64,000 nucleotides of DNA, taken from contig NZ_CP150496.1 of assembly GCF_038019025.1 (NCBI RefSeq), forward strand, positions 337,501 to 401,500. Direction: 5' to 3'. The stretch is from Polaribacter marinaquae. GTDB lineage: Bacteria; Bacteroidota; Bacteroidia; Flavobacteriales; Flavobacteriaceae. Positions 15,896 to 25,040 of the stretch are shown in pieces. The position numbers were made by a program, and so were the translations under genes. The notes under the pieces were generated by a model, which did not search any database, was not told the origin of the DNA, and saw only the letters and a list, made by a program, of their open reading frames with translations. Within the stretch, counting starts at the first letter, position 1, and the number at the start of each line of letters is the position of its first letter.

Positions 15896-18345
15896 TTAAT
15901 TTTAATTCTTATTTTAAAATTAAGAACTCTTCCAGTCATAAAATTAGGAATCCCAAATTGATTTTTAGAATACACATCTCTAACCCAAGTGTTGGTTATA
16001 GAATTCTGTATATCAAACATATTAAATAATTCTAAACCAGCTGTTAGTTCTTTAAAATTAGATAACCAGCCCGTTTTGTATTGTTTGTTTGCATCTGTAA
16101 AAACATAAGAAATTCCTAAATCTGCTCTTTTGTAATCACGAAGTCGTTCTTGAAATTGATATACATCAGCATAAGCCGGTGCACCACCAGGAACACCTGT
16201 GTTATAAACTAGGTTTAAATAAGCCTTTAAATTTGGCAGATTAGGCACATAGTCTTGAAATAAAACAGCAAATTTTAATCTTTGGTCTGTTGGTCTAGAA
16301 ATATCACCTCTATTTTCTATGTTTTCTTCTGTTTTTAAGTAACCTAAACTAACCCAACTTTCACTTCCAGGTACAAATTCACCATTCAATCTTAAATCTA
16401 TTCCGTGAGCAAAACCTGTTGTTAAATTATCTGCTCTGTAACGAATTCTAACATTATCAACAGAATAAGCATTAATATCATTTAAATTTTTGTAATATAA
16501 TTCTGATGTAAGCTTAAAAGGTCTTCCCCATAAATCAAAACTATAATCCATACCTGCAACTAAATGTATAGATTTTTGAGCTTTTACATTCTCATTTATA
16601 GTACCATTAAAATCTTTTAATTCTCGATACGAAGGTGGTTGAGAATACCAACCAGCCGCAAATCTAAAAAGCATATCGTTATGCCAATTAGGTTTAATTG
16701 AAGCTTGAATTCGAGGGCTTATGGTTGTTTGACTTTTAGAAGTTTTAGAGCCAGATTTAACACTCCAATTATGTGCTCTAATTCCAATATTATACCAAAA
16801 TTCACTGTCGCCCATAAATAAACGCTCATTAAACTGAACAAAACCCGAAACTCTATTTATAGATACATTATTATCTTTTCTAATATTTTGAAATGGTGTA
16901 ATTGGACCTTCAAAAGATTTATAAGGTTGATTATTTGAAATATGATTTGGTGGTCTTACAGAGAACCCTAAAGAATCAATAACTTCCCATTCTCTTATTC
17001 TTTCTCTAACATCTTCATGTTGATATTTAATACCAAAATTTAATTGTTGTCGGTCTTTTTTATAAGTTCCTTTTAGTTGAACATTATTAATCAAAGCATC
17101 TAAATCGTTTCTAGCATGATTTAACTGTGATCCAATTCCTTGAGAAAAATCTACTACACCAAAATTTTCAGAGCCAATATTAGCATCAACTTCTCCTAAA
17201 TTGTAAGAAGCCGCAATATCGTAATACTCTTCTTCTTGTGTGTTGTATGAAGAAATTGTACTTGAGAAAGATAAATTTTCATTTACAGAAACATCTGCAG
17301 ACAAAGCATTAAAAAGCGTTAAATAGTTGTTTTCTTCTTTTCCTTCATAAAAAACAATTAATTCTAAAGGATTTGCAACAGTACCGAATCTTGTTCTTCT
17401 AGATATTGGTTGATAATTGTAATTGTTTAAAGAAAAGTTACTCAGATAGTTTATAATAACTTTGTTGTTTACTTTATACGTGATATAAGATTGTAAATCT
17501 GTAAATTTTGGTCTAAAGTTTGTTTCAATTTGTTTACTGTTTACAAACAAGCTATTATCTCTATACCTTAAACTTGTGATTAAAGTTAATTTATCTTCTA
17601 AAAACGGACTTTCGAAAGTTAAGCTACCACCTAATAAACTTGCATTTATAGTAGTTACAGTTTCCGTTGGTTTTTTGTATGTAATATCTAGAACAGAAGA
17701 TAGCTTGTCACCATATTTTGCTTGAAAACCTCCTGCAGAAAAATCTATATTCTGAACCATATTAGAGTTTATAAAACTAAGCCCTTCCTGCTGACCAGAT
17801 CTTACTAAAAAAGGTCTATAAACTTCAATTCCGTTTACATAAACAAGGTTTTCATCAAAATTACCACCTCTAACATTATATTGTGTACTTAACTCATTGT
17901 TATTATTTACGCCAGGTAAAGTCATTAAAATATTTTCTACACCTTCATTGGCGCCAATAATATTTTTTGCTTTGTTTACGTCAATTTTAGTGATTCCGCT
18001 AGCTGCTTTTCTATTATCTTTTACAACCACTTCTTGTAACGATTCTGTTTTAAGAATTAAAGTAGGAGAGTAGCGAATTGCATTTCTACTTTTTGCCGTA
18101 ATTTTATGAAAAATAGTTTTATAACTAATATGACTAAATTTTAAAGTAATTTCTTTCTTATAAGGTATTCTAATTGAGTAATTACCATTTTTATCAGTAA
18201 TGGTTCCTTTTGAGCCATATTCTACAGATACGTTTTCTATAACAGTTTTATTAGTGTTTTTTATGGTACCTTTTAATATGGTTGTTTTCTGAGAAAAAAC
18301 AGAAAGCGGTAAAAATAATATGATTAATAGTAAATTTCTTTTCAC
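15892..18345 (-). CDS. TonB-dependent receptor with carboxypeptidase-regulatory-like N-terminal domain
   Basis: Outer-membrane active transporter, 817 residues. It has a signal peptide (about 1-18), a CarboxypepD_reg-like beta domain (about 22-100, LKGTIKNTNKTVIENVSVEYG), a plug domain (about 110-225) with VYVNGIEVYRPF, then a 22-strand barrel whose last strand ends FKIRIKIN. No SusD-like lipoprotein gene is adjacent, so it is not a classical polysaccharide-utilisation pair. It lies 7 bases after an M23 peptidase gene and is probably co-transcribed. The substrate is unknown. Confidence 0.92.
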   Translation of the reverse strand: MKRNLLLIILFLPLSVFSQKTTILKGTIKNTNKTVIENVSVEYGSKGTITDKNGNYSIRIPYKKEITLKFSHISYKTIFHKITAKSRNAIRYSPTLILKTESLQEVVVKDNRKAASGITKIDVNKAKNIIGANEGVENILMTLPGVNNNNELSTQYNVRGGNFDENLVYVNGIEVYRPFLVRSGQQEGLSFINSNMVQNIDFSAGGFQAKYGDKLSSVLDITYKKPTETVTTINASLLGGSLTFESPFLEDKLTLITSLRYRDNSLFVNSKQIETNFRPKFTDLQSYITYKVNNKVIINYLSNFSLNNYNYQPISRRTRFGTVANPLELIVFYEGKEENNYLTLFNALSADVSVNENLSFSSTISSYNTQEEEYYDIAASYNLGEVDANIGSENFGVVDFSQGIGSQLNHARNDLDALINNVQLKGTYKKDRQQLNFGIKYQHEDVRERIREWEVIDSLGFSVRPPNHISNNQPYKSFEGPITPFQNIRKDNNVSINRVSGFVQFNERLFMGDSEFWYNIGIRAHNWSVKSGSKTSKSQTTISPRIQASIKPNWHNDMLFRFAAGWYSQPPSYRELKDFNGTINENVKAQKSIHLVAGMDYSFDLWGRPFKLTSELYYKNLNDINAYSVDNVRIRYRADNLTTGFAHGIDLRLNGEFVPGSESWVSLGYLKTEENIENRGDISRPTDQRLKFAVLFQDYVPNLPNLKAYLNLVYNTGVPGGAPAYADVYQFQERLRDYKRADLGISYVFTDANKQYKTGWLSNFKELTAGLELFNMFDIQNSITNTWVRDVYSKNQFGIPNFMTGRVLNFKIRIKIN

Positions 18346-18352
18346 GAATAAA

Positions 18353-20053
18353 TTAATTTGTTTGTTTCTTAAAAAACGTTGCAGAACGCTCTGTAGTATT
18401 ACCTACATTGTCAGACACTATAATTCTAAAATTATGCTTGCTTCCAATCAATTTATTGTCATCAAAATTATATGTTAGAATTCTTCTTTTATGATTAAAT
18501 TGCATTAAAACCCATTTACCATCTATAGTTGCATGCCAGTTTTTGATACCAGAACCAACATCAGAAATTTTGACTTTTAAAGTATTGAATTTCGATATCC
18601 ATTGATTATTTTTAAAATACAAAATATTAACCTTAGGTTTTTGATTGTCAGAAATTAAAGAGTATTTACCTAAAGTTTTTGTTGTTGTGTAAAAAGTACT
18701 GTCTTTTTTTCTTGTATTTGTGTACCTAGGATATTTTTGATTTTCAACATTAGCAATATATAACTTTTCTTTTTGTGCTTTTGTGTATTTAGAAACATCA
18801 AAAGTTAAGGTAAAACTTTTATCTAAAGGTACTGTTTTGTCGTGTATTTTTGCAATGTTGTTTTCCACCTTAAAATCTAAATAAATATCATCATAAAAGC
18901 TGTTTTTAGGGAAAGCAACAGTTACATTTTTGTTTGTAAATTTATGAAATTTATCTGCAGTAATTTTATAAATGGTAGTGTCTTTTTGTTTTTTGAAAAT
19001 AGCATTAATTTTTTTACCAATTACCGGAATTGTAACAGCGCTTGTATTTCCTTTAAAATCTCTAGCTATTATTTTTATGGTGTAATTTAAACCATTTTCG
19101 ATGTTTATTTCGCCTTTATCAACAAGATCTTGATAAATTGATAGTTTATTATTTTTTACTTTAAAGGTTTTCTGAATTCGACTTCTATACTTTTTATAAT
19201 ACGCATAATCTATTAATAGATTTAAATATTTGCTTTCAGAAAAAGAAAAAGTTTCTACATCGTGATAATAATGTCTTTTACCATTAACTAACATTTCTAA
19301 GCTATAAATTCCGTTTTTATTTAAAGCCTTATTTAGTCTATCAAAAACATTGATACCAAAACCAATACGCCCACTTGCAAAGATTCTATTTGCAGTATAT
19401 TTACCTTTACCAATATTTTTTACAGCGATTTTAAAACTATTATTTTGCTGATTAATTCTTGACCCTTCATTTAAAGGATAAACTTGTAAAGATTGAATTG
19501 TAGGTGATTTGGTATCGTCTACTTGTAAACCAAAAAATAAAGGGTTTATAACGTTTTCTGATTTTGTATTTCTAATTTCGAAGTGTAAATGTGGGCCACC
19601 AGAACCGCCAGTATCACCAGAATAGGCAAGTAATTCGCCCTTTTTTAAGACAAATTTGTTCTTTTTAGGGAATAAATTACCAGTTTCATAATTTTCTTTC
19701 TTGTATTGTATAGATTTAACGTATGCCTCGATTTCTGGATTAAATTTACTTAAATGACCATAAACCGATGTATAACCATTTGGATGTGTAACATAAATAG
19801 CTTTACCATAACCATATTGTTGCACTTTAATTCTAGAAACGTACCCATCTGCAACGGCAACAACTTTTAAACCTTCTTTACCTTGCGTTTTAATATCTAA
19901 ACCAGAATGAAAATGGTTGCTTCTTAATTCGCCAAAAGTACCAGATAAAACAATTGGTATATTTAAAGGGTTTCTAAAATAATCTTTTGGATATTTATCT
20001 TGAGCTAAACTAAAAAGCGGTAGTAATAAGAGTATAAATAATTTCTGTTTCAA
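18353..20053 (-). CDS. M23-family metallopeptidase (peptidoglycan endopeptidase-like)
   Basis: 566-residue exported LytM-type zinc endopeptidase. The signal peptide is about 1-18. The M23 domain (about 35-175) shows zinc ligands His49 and Asp53 in HFHSGLDIKT and the HxH of GPHLHFEIR. The C-terminal 380 residues are beta-rich, probably Ig-like, ending with SDVGSGIKNWHATIDG and IIVSDNVGNT segments. The initiation codon is TTG (complement at 20051-20053); no upstream ATG is in frame and the TTG gives a clean signal peptide. It is the first gene of a two-gene unit with the TonB receptor. Role in cell-wall remodelling is inferred from the domain. Confidence 0.92.
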   Translation of the reverse strand: MKQKLFILLLLPLFSLAQDKYPKDYFRNPLNIPIVLSGTFGELRSNHFHSGLDIKTQGKEGLKVVAVADGYVSRIKVQQYGYGKAIYVTHPNGYTSVYGHLSKFNPEIEAYVKSIQYKKENYETGNLFPKKNKFVLKKGELLAYSGDTGGSGGPHLHFEIRNTKSENVINPLFFGLQVDDTKSPTIQSLQVYPLNEGSRINQQNNSFKIAVKNIGKGKYTANRIFASGRIGFGINVFDRLNKALNKNGIYSLEMLVNGKRHYYHDVETFSFSESKYLNLLIDYAYYKKYRSRIQKTFKVKNNKLSIYQDLVDKGEINIENGLNYTIKIIARDFKGNTSAVTIPVIGKKINAIFKKQKDTTIYKITADKFHKFTNKNVTVAFPKNSFYDDIYLDFKVENNIAKIHDKTVPLDKSFTLTFDVSKYTKAQKEKLYIANVENQKYPRYTNTRKKDSTFYTTTKTLGKYSLISDNQKPKVNILYFKNNQWISKFNTLKVKISDVGSGIKNWHATIDGKWVLMQFNHKRRILTYNFDDNKLIGSKHNFRIIVSDNVGNTTERSATFFKKQTN

Positions 20054-20142
20054 AAAATGTGTTTTTTTGTGTAAAAATAGTAAAAAACATCATTTTACTA
20101 ATTAGCTAGTAGCCAATAATTTATTAAAATATCAATTAAATG

Positions 20143-20173
20143 TTGTAATATTTAAAACAGAACGTTAACTTTG
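20143..20173 (+). promoter_or_regulatory. Consensus promoter of the coiled-coil/zapA unit
   Basis: TTG (20143-20145), a 20-base spacer, then TAACTTTG (20166-20173), an exact match to the Bacteroidetes TAnnTTTG element. The first ATG is 27 bases downstream at 20201. Confidence 0.6.
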
Positions 20174-20200
20174 TGTGTATAGTTTTATTCTAAAAATTTT

Positions 20201-20491
20201 ATGAGTAATACCTTAGAAGCAATTCATTTACTGGAAGATAAGTTAAAAAACTTACTTTCTAATTATGAATTTTTAAAAAAAGAAAATGAAATATTGCTTC
20301 AAAGTGCTACAAAATATCAGCAAAAAATTATAGAACAAGAGCAAATTATAAAAAATCAAAAACAAGAATTTGATTTATTAAAAATAGCAAAAACTATAGA
20401 CGGCAGTAATACAAATACAAGAGATACAAAACTCAAAATAAATACATTAATTAGAGAAATCGATAAATGTATTATTCAGTTACAAGAATAA
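20201..20491 (+). CDS. Small coiled-coil protein upstream of zapA
   Basis: 96 residues, predicted almost entirely alpha-helical coiled coil (LLEDKLKNLLSNYEFLKKENEILLQ and later heptads), with a polar break around residue 68 (GSNTNTRD). No membrane or catalytic motifs. It is 13 bases upstream of zapA in the same unit, so a division-associated scaffold comparable to ZapB is a reasonable guess from position and shape. There is no sequence motif proving it. The short sequence AAGTTCTTTAAA follows both this stop codon and the zapA stop codon. Confidence 0.8.
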   Translation: MSNTLEAIHLLEDKLKNLLSNYEFLKKENEILLQSATKYQQKIIEQEQIIKNQKQEFDLLKIAKTIDGSNTNTRDTKLKINTLIREIDKCIIQLQE

Positions 20492-20504
20492 AGTTCTTTA
20501 AATT

Positions 20505-20795
20505 GTGGATAAATTAAAAATTAATATAGTTATAGCTGGTAGAACTTACCCTTTAAGTGTTAATAATACTAAAGAAGAAGAAGGTATGCGAAAAGCAGCT
20601 ACAGCAATTAATAAGTTAATTTCTATGTACGAGCAAAATTATGCAGTAAGCGATAAACAAGATGTTTTAGCTATGTGTGCTTTACAGTTTGCTTCTAAAT
20701 TAGAAATATCTACAATAGAAAAAGGTTCTGAAAATACTGAAACAATAAATAAATTAAGAGAATTAACCAATTTGGTTGATACTCATTTAAAATAA
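20505..20795 (+). CDS. zapA: Cell division protein ZapA (GTG start)
   Basis: Promotes FtsZ bundling at the division ring. 96 residues: the N-terminal globular head KINIVIAGRTYPLSV (about 4-18) continues with EEEGMRKAATAINKLISMY, the typical ZapA pattern, then a C-terminal coiled coil. The start is GTG at 20505, because no ATG precedes the conserved head. It is followed at once by a 6S-like RNA gene, the same zapA-ssrS neighbourhood known from Proteobacteria. Confidence 0.9.
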   Translation: MDKLKINIVIAGRTYPLSVNNTKEEEGMRKAATAINKLISMYEQNYAVSDKQDVLAMCALQFASKLEISTIEKGSENTETINKLRELTNLVDTHLK

Positions 20796-20823
20796 GTTCT
20801 TTAAAATACATTAACAACACACT

Positions 20824-21006
20824 GCCTACGTTAGTAAATTGTTTGATAAACTCAACAAGTATCTATTATAAAGGATAAGTCTCGGTTGCTAAAGCATGCC
20901 ACTATTGCTATATATTTAGTATTTTATGTGGATCCTTGATCAGCTGGTTAGTCCTAAACCTGTAATAATGGAGTTTATAAAAACCAAACTAGCGTAGGCT
21001 TTTTTT
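20824..21006 (+). ncRNA. ssrS: 6S-like RNA (6S-Flavo type) with terminator
   Basis: A 228-base gap between zapA and rny contains a long irregular hairpin. The closing stem GCCTACGTTAG (20824-20834) pairs with CTAGCGTAGGC (20989-20999), one wobble, and is followed by seven T (21000-21006). Further inward AACTC (20849-20853) can pair with GAGTT (20971-20975), and AAGGAT (20871-20876) with ATCCTT (20932-20937). This leaves large internal bubbles as in 6S RNA, which mimics an open promoter and binds RNA polymerase. The position after zapA supports the call. No coding frame fits. I have not matched it to a covariance model. Confidence 0.75.
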
Positions 21007-21024
21007 ATATATTAAAATTAAATT

Positions 21025-22590
21025 ATGGATGGAATGTTACTTCCCATTATTGTGGGAATTATTGGAATTGCAGTAGGTTTTTTTATTGCAAAATCAATTG
21101 AAAAATCAAAAGGGAAAAAGCTTTTAAATTCTACAAGAAAAGAAGCTTCAGCAATTATTAAAGAAGCTAAAATTGATGCAGAATCAATTAAAAAAGATAA
21201 AATTTTACAGGCTAAAGAAAAGTTTATAGAACTTAAGTCTGAACATGAAAAAGTAATTTTAGGAAGAGAAAAGAAAATCTCTGAGGTAGAGAAAAGAATT
21301 AGAGATAGAGAATCTAAAGTAGCATCAGAAGTTGATAAAAACGTTAAGTTAAATCGTTCTTTAGAACAGAAAGAGAAAGACTTTAACCATAAATTAGATT
21401 TCTTAGAGAAAAAAGAAAATGAGTTAGAAAAGATGCACAAGCGTCACGTAGATATGTTAGAGCAAATTTCTGGTTTATCTGCAGACGAAGCTAAAAAAGA
21501 ATTGGTTTCTTCTTTAAAAGATGAGGCGAAAACAGAAGCAATGGCATTTATTCAAACCTCTATAGAAGAAGCTAAATTAACAGCAGAACAAGAGGCTAGA
21601 AAAGTTGTTTTAGGAACTATACAAAGAGTAGGCGTAGAGCAAGCTGTAGAAAACTGTGTTTCTGTTTTTAACTTAGAGTCTGATGATGTAAAAGGAAGAA
21701 TTATTGGTAGAGAAGGTAGAAATATTAGAGCTATTGAATCTGCCACAGGTGTAGAAATTATTGTTGATGATACGCCAGATGCAATTATTTTATCTTGTTT
21801 TGATCCTATTAGAAGAGAAATTGCTCGTTTATCTTTACATAAATTAGTTACAGACGGTAGAATTCACCCAGCTAGAATTGAAGAAGTTGTAAGTAAAACC
21901 GAAAAGCAAATTACTCAAGAAATTATAGAAGTTGGTAAAAGAACGGTTATAGATTTAGGAATTCACGGTTTACATCCAGAATTAATCAAGGCTGTTGGTA
22001 GAATGAAATATAGGTCTTCTTACGGTCAGAATTTATTACAACACTCTAGAGAAGTTGCTAATTTATGTGGAATTATGGCGGCAGAAATGGGCTTAAATCC
22101 TAAAGTTGCAAAACGTGCTGGTTTATTACACGATATTGGTAAAGTACCAGATGCAGAAAGTGAACTACCACACGCATTATTAGGTATGCAATGGGCAGAA
22201 AAATATGGTGAAAAGCCAGATGTTTGTAATGCTATTGGAGCACACCACGATGAAATTGAAATGAAAAGTTTAATTTCTCCTATCGTACAGGTTTGTGATG
22301 CTATTTCTGGTGCAAGACCAGGAGCTAGAAGACAGGTATTAGATTCTTACATTCAGAGATTGAAAGATTTAGAAGATATCGCTTTTGGTTTTACTGGTGT
22401 TCAAAAAGCATATGCAATTCAAGCAGGTAGAGAATTGCGTGTTATGGTAGAAAGTACAAAAGTTAACGATACAAAAGCCTCTGAATTGTCATTCAGTATT
22501 TCTCAAAAAATACAAAACGACATGACATATCCTGGTCAAGTTAAAGTTACTGTAATTAGAGAAACTAGAGCTGTTAACGTAGCCAAATAA
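21025..22590 (+). CDS. rny: Ribonuclease Y
   Basis: Membrane-anchored endoribonuclease that initiates mRNA decay, 521 residues. It has an N-terminal membrane helix (about 4-24), a long charged coiled coil (about 30-205), a KH RNA-binding domain (about 205-275, [15 protein letters not shown]), and an HD phosphohydrolase domain (about 335-430) with [11 protein letters not shown] and [10 protein letters not shown] metal ligands. Length and order match RNase Y. It is followed by a strong terminator. Confidence 0.97.
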   Translation: MDGMLLPIIVGIIGIAVGFFIAKSIEKSKGKKLLNSTRKEASAIIKEAKIDAESIKKDKILQAKEKFIELKSEHEKVILGREKKISEVEKRIRDRESKVASEVDKNVKLNRSLEQKEKDFNHKLDFLEKKENELEKMHKRHVDMLEQISGLSADEAKKELVSSLKDEAKTEAMAFIQTSIEEAKLTAEQEARKVVLGTIQRVGVEQAVENCVSVFNLESDDVKGRIIGREGRNIRAIESATGVEIIVDDTPDAIILSCFDPIRREIARLSLHKLVTDGRIHPARIEEVVSKTEKQITQEIIEVGKRTVIDLGIHGLHPELIKAVGRMKYRSSYGQNLLQHSREVANLCGIMAAEMGLNPKVAKRAGLLHDIGKVPDAESELPHALLGMQWAEKYGEKPDVCNAIGAHHDEIEMKSLISPIVQVCDAISGARPGARRQVLDSYIQRLKDLEDIAFGFTGVQKAYAIQAGRELRVMVESTKVNDTKASELSFSISQKIQNDMTYPGQVKVTVIRETRAVNVAK

Positions 22591-22616
22591 TTTACTCTAA
22601 TTTATATTATAAATTG

Positions 22617-22641
22617 AATCCCGCCAAAAGCGGGATTTTTT
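22617..22641 (+). terminator. Rho-independent terminator of rny
   Basis: AATCCCGC and GCGGGATT pair around CAAAA, with T residues following. The T-run touches the stop codon of the convergent xerD gene. Confidence 0.88.
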
Positions 22642-23536
22642 ATTTTCTAGGATGATATGTTTCTACAACTTCTTTTAAGTATGATCTGTCTAAATGAACA
22701 TATATTTCTGTGGTAGTTATACTTTCATGCCCTAACATTTGTTGTATAGCTCTTAAATCTGCACCATTTTGTAATAAATGTGTTGCAAAAGAATGTCTTA
22801 AAGTGTGCGGACTAATTTTTTTATGTAAACCAATATCTGATGCTAACTTTTTTAGTATCATAAAAATCATTTGTCTAGTTAAAGCTTTTCCTCTTCGATT
22901 TAAAAATAAAGTATCCTCATATTCCTTTTGAGGTTTTATATGTACTCTAATTTGATTTATATAAATTGAAACATACTTCTGAGCTTCTTGGTGAATTGGA
23001 ACAAATCTTTCTTTATTTCCTTTACCTAAAACTCTTATAAATCCTTCTTCAAAAAATAAATCTGAAATTTTTAGTGTTATCGCTTCACTTACACGTAATC
23101 CACAGCTATAAATTGTTTCTAAAATTATTCTATTTCTTTCTCCTTGCGGATGACTTAAATCGATTGCAGATATCAATAAGTCGATCTCTTCTTGCGATAA
23201 AGTATCAGGTAATTTTCTTCCTATTTTTGGTGTCTCTAATAAATCTGTCGGATTTGTTGTTCTGTAGTCTTCAAATATTAAATAATCAAAAAAACTTCTT
23301 AAACCAGAAATTATTCTAGCTTGACTTCTAGGGTTAACCTTTTTAGCAACATCATAAATAAATAATTTTATTGTCTCAGCATCAATTGTAACAGGGGTGT
23401 TCACAATATTATTCTCTGTAATAAAGGAATATAATTTTTCTAAATCTTTTGTGTAGCTTATAATTGTATTTTTAGAAAGACCTCTTTCTATTTTTAAATA
23501 CATTTGATAATCTTTAATTGCGTGTTGCCAATTCAT
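22640..23536 (-). CDS. xerD: Tyrosine recombinase XerD
   Basis: Resolves chromosome dimers at dif together with XerC and FtsK. 298 residues: an N-terminal SAM-like core-binding domain (about 1-88), then the catalytic domain. All six catalytic residues are visible: Arg148 (SCGLRVSEA), Lys172 (GKGNKERF), His244 and Arg247 (HTLRHSFATH), His270 (MLGHES) and nucleophile Tyr279 (TTEIYVH). Length equals E. coli XerD. No mobile element surrounds it, so a housekeeping role is likely. Its promoter abuts the start codon. Confidence 0.95.
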   Translation of the reverse strand: MNWQHAIKDYQMYLKIERGLSKNTIISYTKDLEKLYSFITENNIVNTPVTIDAETIKLFIYDVAKKVNPRSQARIISGLRSFFDYLIFEDYRTTNPTDLLETPKIGRKLPDTLSQEEIDLLISAIDLSHPQGERNRIILETIYSCGLRVSEAITLKISDLFFEEGFIRVLGKGNKERFVPIHQEAQKYVSIYINQIRVHIKPQKEYEDTLFLNRRGKALTRQMIFMILKKLASDIGLHKKISPHTLRHSFATHLLQNGADLRAIQQMLGHESITTTEIYVHLDRSYLKEVVETYHPRK

Positions 23537-23540
23537 GACG

Positions 23541-23569
23541 TAAATTTAGTAAATAAAAAAACCATCCAA
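23541..23569 (-). promoter_or_regulatory. Candidate promoter of xerD, overlapping the TM2-gene terminator
   Basis: On the minus strand TTG (complement of 23567-23569), an 18-base spacer, then TAAATTTA (23548-23541), one base off TAnnTTTG. Initiation would fall close to the ATG at 23536, implying a leaderless or nearly leaderless mRNA. Confidence 0.45.
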
Positions 23570-23584
23570 ATAATGGATGGTTTT
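23551..23584 (-). terminator. Terminator of the TM2-domain gene
   Basis: AAAAACCATCCA and TGGATGGTTTT pair around AATAA; on the minus strand a T-rich run follows. It is located 24 bases after the TM2 stop codon. Confidence 0.8.
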
Positions 23585-23607
23585 AAAAATTTATAAAAAA
23601 CCTATTC

Positions 23608-23979
23608 TTAAATAGTTTTAGAATAACTTCCGTTTTTAGGTTGTAAATCGCCCGTAATTATTAAAATTAAATCAATAATATACCAAATTCCAAAACCTCC
23701 TAAAGTGATTAATTTTAAAACTCCCAATAAAGTGTATCCTAGATAGAATCTATCTACACCTAATCCTCCTAAGAAAAGAGATAATAATAAAGCTGTTACT
23801 TGGCTTTTACCAGAGTTAGCAGCCGCTGCATAAGTTGTTACTTCTTTCTTTTCTACTTTATTGTCTTTAATCACTTCTACAATTTCCTTAGTTTTTTTTA
23901 CAGGGAAAGATGCATGTGTATTAAAAGAAAAAGCAAAGAAAGCAAATAATAATGTGTAAATAGTTAATGATTTTTTCAT
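23608..23979 (-). CDS. TM2-domain membrane protein
   Basis: 123 residues with a signal peptide-like N-terminus (MKKSLTIYTLLFAFFAFSF), a short charged linker rich in Lys/Glu, and a C-terminal TM2 domain (about 58-115). The domain comprises two membrane helices joined by a short loop with the conserved GGLGVDRFYLG and GGFGIWYIIDLILI. The biochemical role of TM2 proteins in bacteria is not established. Monocistronic, with its own promoter and terminator. Confidence 0.9.
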   Translation of the reverse strand: MKKSLTIYTLLFAFFAFSFNTHASFPVKKTKEIVEVIKDNKVEKKEVTTYAAAANSGKSQVTALLLSLFLGGLGVDRFYLGYTLLGVLKLITLGGFGIWYIIDLILIITGDLQPKNGSYSKTI

Positions 23980-24009
23980 GAAGTTTGGTTTTTTTTAAGT
24001 TATTTGTGT

Positions 24010-24017
24010 CAAATATA
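24010..24017 (-). promoter_or_regulatory. -7 promoter element of the TM2 gene
   Basis: TATATTTG on the minus strand is an exact TAnnTTTG match, 30 bases upstream of the TM2 start. No clear TTG at the usual distance. Confidence 0.42.
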
Positions 24018-24027
24018 GCAGATTTCT

Positions 24028-24936
24028 ATGAATAAAAATATTATAGTTTTAGTTAGTTTATTAACCGTTTTTAATCTGTTTTCTCAAGATAGAAAAGAGT
24101 TTGATTATGAGTTGTTAGGCGCATTAGCGTTAGAATCTAATCAATTGATTTCTTATAAAATAGTTTTTAATGCTAGAGAAAACGGGTTTATAGAAGGATA
24201 TTCTTACACAGATTTATCAGGAGAAAACGAAACTAAATCATACATAAGAGGTTATTATGATGTGAAATCTAAAAATATTCAGTTTAAAGAAAGTGATATT
24301 TTATATACAAAATCTGAGTTTTTACCAGAAGAATTTTGTTTTGTAAGCTTTAAAGGAAAATTTAAAGGAGAAACTAAAAAAAAGCTCTTAGAAGGTAATT
24401 TTACAGGTATTTATGATGATAGAGATACTTGTGCAATCGGAAAATTAAAATTAGTTAGTACTAAGTTTGTTGAGAAAAAAATAAAAAAAGTATATAAGAA
24501 AGTAAAGAAGATTAGCAAAGTTAAGAAAATTGACAGTGTAGTTATTGCCGAATTAGAGCCAGAAAATTATTTAAAAAAGTTTAGCGAAACAAAAATTAGA
24601 TCAGGAGAAAAAGTATCTGTATTTGTTTATACAAGTAAACTTAAAATGGAAATTTGGGATTATGGTAAAGAAGATGGTGATGTAATCACGATACTTAAAA
24701 ATAATAAACCTGTTTTAGAAAACTATGCTGTAACAAAAAAGAAGAAATCAATCACCTTAAATTTAGAAGATAACAATAACTTAATTAAAATTATTACAGT
24801 AAACTCTGGTAAATTAAAAACCAATACTACAAAGTTAATTTTATACGATTTTAGAAGAGAATATGAGGTAGTTGCTGATTTAGAGGAAGGTAAAGAAGCT
24901 TTAATTAATATTGTAAAATTGAATGTTAAAAAGTAG
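24028..24936 (+). CDS. Exported hypothetical protein with C-terminal beta-sandwich-like domain
   Basis: 302 residues, signal peptide about 1-19 (ending NLFSQ). The N-terminal domain (about 25-140) is beta-rich with two Cys (EEFCFVSF, DDRDTCAIG) that could form a disulfide. A Lys-rich linker (about 148-172) is followed by a C-terminal domain with KLKMEIWDYGKEDGDVITI and KKKKSITLNLED. That second pattern recurs in other exported Bacteroidetes proteins as I remember them, but I cannot assign a function. Likely periplasmic or surface. It stands alone between two divergent/codirectional units. Confidence 0.8.
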   Translation: MNKNIIVLVSLLTVFNLFSQDRKEFDYELLGALALESNQLISYKIVFNARENGFIEGYSYTDLSGENETKSYIRGYYDVKSKNIQFKESDILYTKSEFLPEEFCFVSFKGKFKGETKKKLLEGNFTGIYDDRDTCAIGKLKLVSTKFVEKKIKKVYKKVKKISKVKKIDSVVIAELEPENYLKKFSETKIRSGEKVSVFVYTSKLKMEIWDYGKEDGDVITILKNNKPVLENYAVTKKKKSITLNLEDNNNLIKIITVNSGKLKTNTTKLILYDFRREYEVVADLEEGKEALINIVKLNVKK

Positions 24937-25003
24937 CTTTCAAATTAATTCATTTGAGTTAATTTAATTCCTTTTTGAGCAAATATTACGTGCAGAACCA
25001 AGA

Positions 25004-25011
25004 TACTTTTG
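25004..25011 (+). promoter_or_regulatory. -7 promoter element of the outer-membrane protein gene
   Basis: TACTTTTG is an exact TAnnTTTG match 29 bases before ATG 25041. It lies inside the longer possible reading frame that begins at 24975, so it favours the downstream start. No TTG at the ideal distance. Confidence 0.4.
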
Positions 25012-25040
25012 TAAGAGAATTTAAACTAAAATTTTTAATT

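Noticed and set aside
22640..23536. Tyrosine recombinase as integrase of a mobile island.
   Set aside because: Length, motifs and surroundings match housekeeping XerD; no tRNA, att repeats or phage genes nearby.
24975..25040. Upstream start for the outer-membrane barrel gene.
   Set aside because: It would put residues before a clean signal peptide and precede the likely promoter.
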